Positions 59,699 through 64,000 of a stretch of 64,000 bases of DNA are shown one piece after another. The position numbers and the translations under genes are program-made. The notes below the pieces were generated by a model. It was not told where the DNA came from. It did no database searches and saw only the letters and a program-made list of their open reading frames with translations. Numbering within the stretch: position 1 is the first letter of the stretch; each line of letters opens with the position of its first letter. This DNA comes from Umezawaea sp042738955. GTDB taxonomy: Bacteria; Actinomycetota; Actinomycetes; Mycobacteriales; Pseudonocardiaceae. Location: positions 1 through 64,000 of the forward strand of contig NZ_JBHYHC010000029.1 in the NCBI RefSeq assembly GCF_042738955.1, written 5' to 3'.

Positions 59699-60448
59699 AT
59701 GTTGCGTGCGCCGATAACGCTGACCCACGTGGCTTTCGACGTGCTGTGGCGCAGTGATGAGCTGGGTGAGCCGCACACCGCGTTGACGGTGCCGTCGCCC
59801 GGTGCCACGCACGACGAGCGGGACGTGATCGTGCGTGAGGTGTTCGGGCAGTTGGAGCGGATGGGGCTGGCGCAACGTGGGCAGGCGCATCCGGATGTGC
59901 GGGACGCGTTGCGGCTGATCGCCAAGGCGGGCAACGAGTTCTACGGGTGGGTGGCGGACGGGCCCGCCGAGCCGCGGGCCGTGGTCGTGGCCGCTGGTGC
60001 TCGGGACGCCGTGCTGGTGGTGAAGGAACCCGACGTGCTGCGGTTCTTCCCGGTGAGTCCGACCGGGCCCGCGGAGGTGTTGGCGCGGCAGTTGCCGGAC
60101 GTTCCTGCGGGACGTGGGCAGTCGATCAACGTGCGGGAAGCGGACTTCAAAGGCGCTGGGACCCAGGGGTGGGCGGCGCGGCGGGAAGACCCGGACGCGC
60201 GGGCGTTGCGCAGGCTGTTGGCTGAGCCGCGGATCGGGCTGTCCAAGCTGTACACGGCCCGGCGGGACGAGCGGGGCAGACACCAGCGGGCCGAGGAGTT
60301 CCTGACGGTGCTCGACGTCGCGGGCGGCGGCCGGTGGCTGATCAGCACGCAGTCGGACAGCTCCGGGCACCGGTGGATCATCGCGAACCCCGGCACGCCC
60401 CAGGGGATCGCCGAGAAGCTGTACCGGATGCGCGCGTCGCTGAACTAG
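59699..60448 (+). CDS. EspG-family ESX secretion-associated protein
   Basis: 249 residues. The start ITLTHVAFDVLWRSDELGEPHTAL and the alternating-strand middle (WVADGPAEPRAVVVAAGARDAVLVV) fit EspG, the cytosolic chaperone that binds the tip of PPE proteins for ESX export. The C-terminal half has FLTVLDVAGGGRWLIST and GHRWIIANPGTPQGIAEKLYRM, with Gly-rich turns typical of the family. It follows the PPE-like gene after three bases and so should serve that protein. No ESX core genes (eccB-E, mycP) lie in the window. Confidence 0.85.
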   Translation: MLRAPITLTHVAFDVLWRSDELGEPHTALTVPSPGATHDERDVIVREVFGQLERMGLAQRGQAHPDVRDALRLIAKAGNEFYGWVADGPAEPRAVVVAAGARDAVLVVKEPDVLRFFPVSPTGPAEVLARQLPDVPAGRGQSINVREADFKGAGTQGWAARREDPDARALRRLLAEPRIGLSKLYTARRDERGRHQRAEEFLTVLDVAGGGRWLISTQSDSSGHRWIIANPGTPQGIAEKLYRMRASLN

Positions 60449-60693
60449 CAGCACTAGCCGCGCACCGACCACAGAGGTCGTGAGCGGATAGGACGATGTC
60501 GAAGGCCCACGTTGGACGGCTTCTGACCGACCACAGCTCTCGCCCTGAACTCGCGCCTGTCGGCGTCACACCCATGGCGAGGTCGAGCCGCGTCCACGCT
60601 CGCGAAACCGGTAGGCGCTGAAGCGAGATCACGGCAGGCCGAGCGGCACGCCGTGGGATGCGGCGTGCGGCGCGGTCGTCCGGGGAAAGCGGG
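60449..60693. other. 245-bp gap with no gene
   Basis: It lies between the convergent EspG and DUF2630 genes. A CCGACCACAG decamer occurs twice, near 60465 and 60527. No coding frame, perfect hairpin or promoter pair is evident. Confidence 0.5.
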
Positions 60694-60936
60694 CTACTGG
60701 CGGTAGCCCTCCACGATGCCCTCGGGGCGGGCTTCGGCGGCGTCCGGGTCCATGCCCGCGGACCGTCGTGCGCGGCGTTGGCGCAGCAGGTCCCAGCACT
60801 GGTCGAGGCCTACCTCGATCTGCTTGAGGCGCTGCGCCTCGTCGGCGGAGAGGCCTTCGCCGACCTTCGAGTTCTCCAGCTTGTGCTCCTCGGCGACGAG
60901 GCCGGTGATGCGCGAAATGATTTCTTCATCGGTCAT
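60694..60936 (-). CDS. DUF2630 family protein
   Basis: 80 residues, matching the family length. The start MTDEEIISRITGLVAEEHKL, then RLKQIEVGLDQCWDLLRQRRARR, and the end PDAAEARPEGIVEGYRQ are its hallmark. The protein is charged and helical with no signal. It is widespread in actinobacteria and its function is unknown. It is divergent from the carboxypeptidase gene, with about 150 bases between them. Confidence 0.9.
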   Translation of the reverse strand: MTDEEIISRITGLVAEEHKLENSKVGEGLSADEAQRLKQIEVGLDQCWDLLRQRRARRSAGMDPDAAEARPEGIVEGYRQ

Positions 60937-61085
60937 GGGTCAGGACTACCCCCACCGCGGGGTGTCGCGCCACCGGACGTGTGCTCCCTCTCTTGGTCCA
61001 TAACGCCCATGTATGGCCGGTTGGAGGGTGTGCGGGACGCGGTTCGTGCCTCATTCTCCAGCTCAACCCTGCGAGAGGATCAACC

Positions 61086-62852
61086 GTGTTGTCGAGAAAA
61101 CGTTCGATGGTGTCCATCGCGGTCGCCATCGCGGCCGCGGGTGCGGTGATCACGAGCGGTGTACCTGGCACCGCCGGTCCACTGCCGGTCACGACGGCCG
61201 CCCAACCCGGTCCGACGTACGTCTACAAGGTGCACGCGCCGCTCGGCGAGCAGTCGCAGAACCTCCTCAGCCGCGGCTTCGACGTGTTGGAGCAGCGCGA
61301 GGGCGACAGCCTGTTCGTGCTCGGCGGCAAGGACGAGGGCGCCCGTCTCCAGCAGGCCGGGTTCACCGCCGTGGTCGACCAGGTGATGGCGCCGCCGCAG
61401 TGGACGCCGCCCGCCAAGAAGTCCCAGGACGTCAGCGCCGCCGACATCAACGAGACCTTCTACGGCGGCTACCACACCGTCAACGCCCACTACTCCCACC
61501 TGGACGCCGTCGCGGCCCAGTACCCGGCCCTGTCGACCCTCGTCGACTACGGCGACTCGTGGAAGAAGACCCAGGGCGCGGGCGGCTACGACCTGCGCGC
61601 CATCTGCATCACCAAGAAGAACGCGGGCGACTGCGCGCTCGACCCGAACGCCCCGAAGCCCCGCTTCTTCGTCATGGGCCAGCTCCACGCCCGCGAACTC
61701 ACCACCGGTGACGTCGCCTGGCGCTGGATCGACCACCTGACGTCGAGCTACGGCACCGACGCCGGCGTCACCGCGCTGCTCGACAGCACCGAGGTGTGGG
61801 TCGTCCCGCAGGCCAACCCCGACGGCGTCAACATCGTGCAGCAGGGCGGCAACTCGCCGATCTACCAGCGCAAGAACGCCAACGGCACCAACGGCTCCAA
61901 CTGCTCCGGCTCGGCCAGCAGCCAGCTCGGCATCGACCTGAACCGCAACACCAGCTCGCACTGGGGCGGCCAGGGGACGTCCAGCGCGCCCTGCGACCAG
62001 ACCTACAAGGGGCCGAGCGCCAACTCCGAGGTAGAGACCAAGGCGTTGCAGGCGTTGTGGCGCAGCCTCTACAAGGACAAGCGCGGCACCGCGCCCGGTG
62101 ACGCCGCTCCCGCCGACACCACGGGTGTCGTCGTCAGCATGCACAGCTATTCCAACCTGATCCTCTTCCCTTGGGGTTACGACTCGAACCAGAAGGCGGG
62201 CAATGACGCCCCGCTGCGGAAGATGGGCACCGACCTCCAGGCCATCGCGGGCGCGGGCTGGACCTCCGGCCAACCCGGTGAGGTGCTCTACAACGCCGCC
62301 GGTGCCACGGACGACTGGGTCTACGACGACCTCGGCGTGGCCAGCTTCGTGTGGGAGATCGGCCCCAGCAGCGGCTCGTGCAGCGGCTTCTTCCCGACCT
62401 ACTCGTGCCAGGCCGGGACGTTCTGGCCGAAGGTCAAGCCGATGCTGACGTACGCGGCCAACAAGGCGGCCAACCCCTACGGCACCACCACCCCGCCGCC
62501 CACCGGCTGCGACAAGCAGACCAACGACACCGACGTGGCCATCCCGGACCGCGGCGCCGCCGTCACCAGCACCATCACCATCGCGGGCTGCACGGGCAAC
62601 GCCTCGGCCACCTCACAGGTCGAGGTCCACATCAAGCACACCTACCGCGGCGACCTGGTCGTCGACCTCGTCGCGCCGGACGGCACCTCCTACCGGTTGA
62701 AGTCCTCTGGGAGCGACTCGGCCGACAACATCGACACGACCTACACGACCAACCTGTCCACCGAACTGAGGAACGGTGACTGGAAGCTCAAGGTGCAGGA
62801 CGTGGCCGCGCAGGACGTCGGCAACATCGACAGCTGGAGCCTGACGGTCTAG
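61086..62852 (+). CDS. Secreted M14 zinc carboxypeptidase with C-terminal P-domain
   Basis: 588 residues: signal peptide (~1-35), a propeptide-like region to ~115, then an M14 domain. Zinc ligands are in GQLHARELTTGD (His, Glu) and VVSMHSYSN (His), and the catalytic Glu is in FVWEIGPSSGS. LDLNRNT-like IDLNRNT binds the substrate carboxylate. After a TTPPPTG linker comes a proprotein-convertase P-domain (~475-588: HTYRGDLVVDLVAPDGT, GDWKLKVQDVA). It trims C-terminal residues outside the cell; the P-domain probably stabilises or targets it. The GTG at 61086 follows GAGAGGA. Confidence 0.9.
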   Translation: MLSRKRSMVSIAVAIAAAGAVITSGVPGTAGPLPVTTAAQPGPTYVYKVHAPLGEQSQNLLSRGFDVLEQREGDSLFVLGGKDEGARLQQAGFTAVVDQVMAPPQWTPPAKKSQDVSAADINETFYGGYHTVNAHYSHLDAVAAQYPALSTLVDYGDSWKKTQGAGGYDLRAICITKKNAGDCALDPNAPKPRFFVMGQLHARELTTGDVAWRWIDHLTSSYGTDAGVTALLDSTEVWVVPQANPDGVNIVQQGGNSPIYQRKNANGTNGSNCSGSASSQLGIDLNRNTSSHWGGQGTSSAPCDQTYKGPSANSEVETKALQALWRSLYKDKRGTAPGDAAPADTTGVVVSMHSYSNLILFPWGYDSNQKAGNDAPLRKMGTDLQAIAGAGWTSGQPGEVLYNAAGATDDWVYDDLGVASFVWEIGPSSGSCSGFFPTYSCQAGTFWPKVKPMLTYAANKAANPYGTTTPPPTGCDKQTNDTDVAIPDRGAAVTSTITIAGCTGNASATSQVEVHIKHTYRGDLVVDLVAPDGTSYRLKSSGSDSADNIDTTYTTNLSTELRNGDWKLKVQDVAAQDVGNIDSWSLTV

Positions 62853-62902
62853 GAGCGGACGCGGGCAGTTCCGGTCGCCTGGCCCGCTGGTCGGGCCGGT
62901 GA

Positions 62903-63000
62903 GGTGATCGGAACTCCCGAACGCCCGTGAGTCGACCGCCCAGTGCGGTGATCGGAACGCCGGAACACCCGGAGAGTTGACCGCCCTGTGCGGTGATCGG
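62903..63000. repeat. Imperfect 44/45-bp direct repeat, two copies plus a third start
   Basis: Units at 62903-62946 and 62947-62991 both begin GGTGATCGGAAC and share most later positions, including GACCGCCC near the end. A third GGTGATCGG begins at 62992 and then diverges. There is no conserved palindrome and no spacer alternation. Confidence 0.7.
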
Positions 63001-63044
63001 TCGGGAGGCCACTCGGTCTCCCGACCGATTGCTGTCCGGCGTGC

Positions 63045-63818
63045 TCAACCGGGGATGTGGAGCGGGGGGCTTCTGGCCGCGGGAGAGCCACGACCGACAG
63101 CGGTGGCGACGGCAGGCGGGTCCGGTTCGCCGGGCAGGGCAAGAGCGCGAAGGTCGTCGAGCAAGGCTGGTGTGCGGTGGTCCGCGGGGCGACCCGGAAG
63201 GCCGGGTAGGCCGCGGGCTTTGAACAGACAGGTGGTGCCTGAGCCGCCAGGGGCACCGAGATCGCCGGACCGGTCGGCTTGGCCGCTGTCGCTGGGTGCA
63301 CTGAGGCTGCCGAGCAGGTCGGGGATGGCCGAGTTGGGGTCGCTGAAGGTGCCTGCCGAGTACTTGCCGTGGCTGCTGGGCCAGCCGACTTGGCTGCCGC
63401 TGGGTGGACAGAGGTAGTCGGGCAGGGATGAGACGGCCGGGTTGGGGCTGTTGACGGTGTCACCGGGGTGCTTGTCGGCGTTGGTGAGGCGGCTGAGACC
63501 GCCGGACCGGCCGACTTGGCCGCTGGACGGGTCAGGGATGGCTCGTGTGCGGGTGCCGAGGCTTGTGAGCCTGCTGATGCGACCGGGCGAGCCGGGGGTG
63601 AGGGGATCGGGGGCGGTGCGCGGGCGTGGTTCGTTGAGGCTGTGGGGCGTGTTGGGGTCGGCGGAGGTGCCTGGTGGGCCCAGGGAATCGGGTTCGTGAG
63701 GGCTGGCAGGGGTGGCCGAGGGAGTGGGTAGTGGGCGGGGTCGGTGAAGGGCCCTGAAGGGCAGTCGGGCCAGGAGTGAGTGGAGGCGTTGGGTCAGGAG
63801 GCGGAGCAGGGTTCGCAT
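63045..63818 (-). CDS. Hypothetical Pro/Ser-rich frame, doubtful
   Basis: The frame has 257 codons. The first 25 residues (RTLLRLLTQRLHSLLARLPF) are basic-hydrophobic; the rest is Pro, Ser, Gly and Thr-rich, with no domain that I recognise. Third-position G+C is clearly below that of neighbouring genes, and no ribosome site precedes the ATG. It may be a disordered protein, a decayed gene, or chance in a stop-poor G+C-rich sequence. The last is at least as likely as the others. Confidence 0.25.
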   Translation of the reverse strand: MRTLLRLLTQRLHSLLARLPFRALHRPRPLPTPSATPASPHEPDSLGPPGTSADPNTPHSLNEPRPRTAPDPLTPGSPGRISRLTSLGTRTRAIPDPSSGQVGRSGGLSRLTNADKHPGDTVNSPNPAVSSLPDYLCPPSGSQVGWPSSHGKYSAGTFSDPNSAIPDLLGSLSAPSDSGQADRSGDLGAPGGSGTTCLFKARGLPGLPGRPADHRTPALLDDLRALALPGEPDPPAVATAVGRGSPAARSPPLHIPG

Positions 63819-63866
63819 GGGTCAAGTGAAGCGAGGGGGTCCGACAAAAACCGGGGTTCTGGTCGT

Positions 63867-64000
63867 CACTCGATCCGGTGGAGCTGGAACTGACTCAGCG
63901 TGAGCGTGCACTGGCCGACGCCGCCGTAGCCCGTGCAGCCGAACGGAAAGGGCCCGCGACGGTCGTCGCGGGCCCCTCCGGTTCCTAGCGCGTGATCAGC
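63867..64000 (-). CDS. C-terminal fragment of a minus-strand gene (partial, unresolved)
   Basis: This frame runs off the window edge. Its last residues, CTGYGGVGQCTLTLSQFQLHRIE without interruption, use almost only G/C-ending codons, so they look truly coding, possibly a secreted beta-rich protein with a Cys pair. The first part (to ~63950) has poorer bias and contains a perfect 11-bp hairpin. A second minus frame ends at a TAG at 63985-63987 just before that hairpin. Either one gene reads through the hairpin, or a gene ends at 63985 and the rest is a remnant. Confidence 0.35.
63950..63975. terminator. Terminator-like hairpin near the right edge
   Basis: GGGCCCGCGAC and GTCGCGGGCCC pair perfectly (11 bp) around a four-base loop. 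An A-run lies on one side. It lies ten bases past a minus-strand TAG at 63985. It could end that gene or be part of coding sequence. Confidence 0.55.

Larger units (their letters stand above)
62853..63866. other. About 1 kb without a secure gene, with direct repeats at the left
   Basis: Open frames exist on both strands but none has strong codon bias, a ribosome site or recognisable domains. A 6-bp hairpin (GGCCCG/CGGGCC, 62881-62897) may weakly terminate the carboxypeptidase gene. The repeats and the best minus-strand frame are listed separately. Confidence 0.55.

Noticed and set aside
62903..63000. Repeats considered as a CRISPR array
   Set aside because: Units are directly adjacent and diverged, with no constant repeat plus variable spacer pattern and no cas genes.

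Overview
The window is about 70% G+C with GTG starts and strong G/C third-position bias. It looks like the chromosome of a filamentous actinomycete. Three features point to the Pseudonocardiales (Saccharothrix, Lentzea or Actinosynnema-like): a DinB/MDMPI-fold protein of the mycothiol-linked type, a tmsAB (10-methyl fatty acid) pair, and an EspG/PPE-type secretion module with DUF3558 lipoproteins. This placement is inferred from gene content. I saw no rRNA, tRNA, CRISPR array, insertion sequence or phage gene.

Layout. 1-3.3 kb: two convergent, partly overlapping membrane acyltransferases; one is fused to a secreted-type phospholipase A2 domain and a DUF4383-like tail. 3.3-9.8 kb: a TetR repressor, a secreted SGNH lipase, and a leucine/isovalerate catabolic operon (acyl-CoA carboxylase beta and alpha chains, acyl-CoA dehydrogenase) with matching 16-bp palindromes before both the repressor and the operon. 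9.8-14.9 kb: an MDMPI-fold protein, AidB, and tmsA-tmsB. 14.9-19.5 kb: a reductase-like protein, a methyltransferase, a trypsin-like protease and a degenerate PAS-GGDEF-EAL protein.

19.8-27.5 kb is a sulfur or thio-amino-acid module. It holds an amino-acid ABC transporter split over two divergent operons, an acetyltransferase, an SsuD-like FMNH2 monooxygenase, an FAD/NAD(P)-binding protein and two flavin reductases. Both minus-strand operons start with a short cysteine-type leader peptide, each preceded by TTGACG with exactly 17 bp to a -10-like box. The gene set resembles the Bacillus yxeKLMNO operon for S-(2-succino)cysteine-type compounds.

27.6-45.3 kb: an FAD dehydrogenase; a secreted subtilase facing a free-standing prodomain-like lipoprotein; a GH89 alpha-N-acetylglucosaminidase; an esterase lipoprotein; an ECF42 sigma factor module; an MscS channel; a TetR-controlled lipid/epoxide operon (metal-dependent hydrolase, ferredoxin reductase, EphD-like fusion); and a phosphotransferase.

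45.3-54.3 kb: a Pls/PosA-type single-module peptide synthetase, with a lysine-like substrate code read by eye, overlapping an M1 peptidase gene. This arrangement fits production and trimming of a poly-amino acid such as epsilon-poly-lysine. A DUF4173 membrane protein and a two-component system follow. 54.3-64 kb: RecD2, a PE/PPE-like-EspG secretion module with two DUF3558 lipoproteins, DUF2630, a secreted M14 carboxypeptidase with a P-domain, and a repeat-bearing tail with no secure gene.

All assignments come from reading sequence motifs; no database search was run. The least certain parts are exact start codons, the 3' end of the first gene, and everything right of 62.9 kb.
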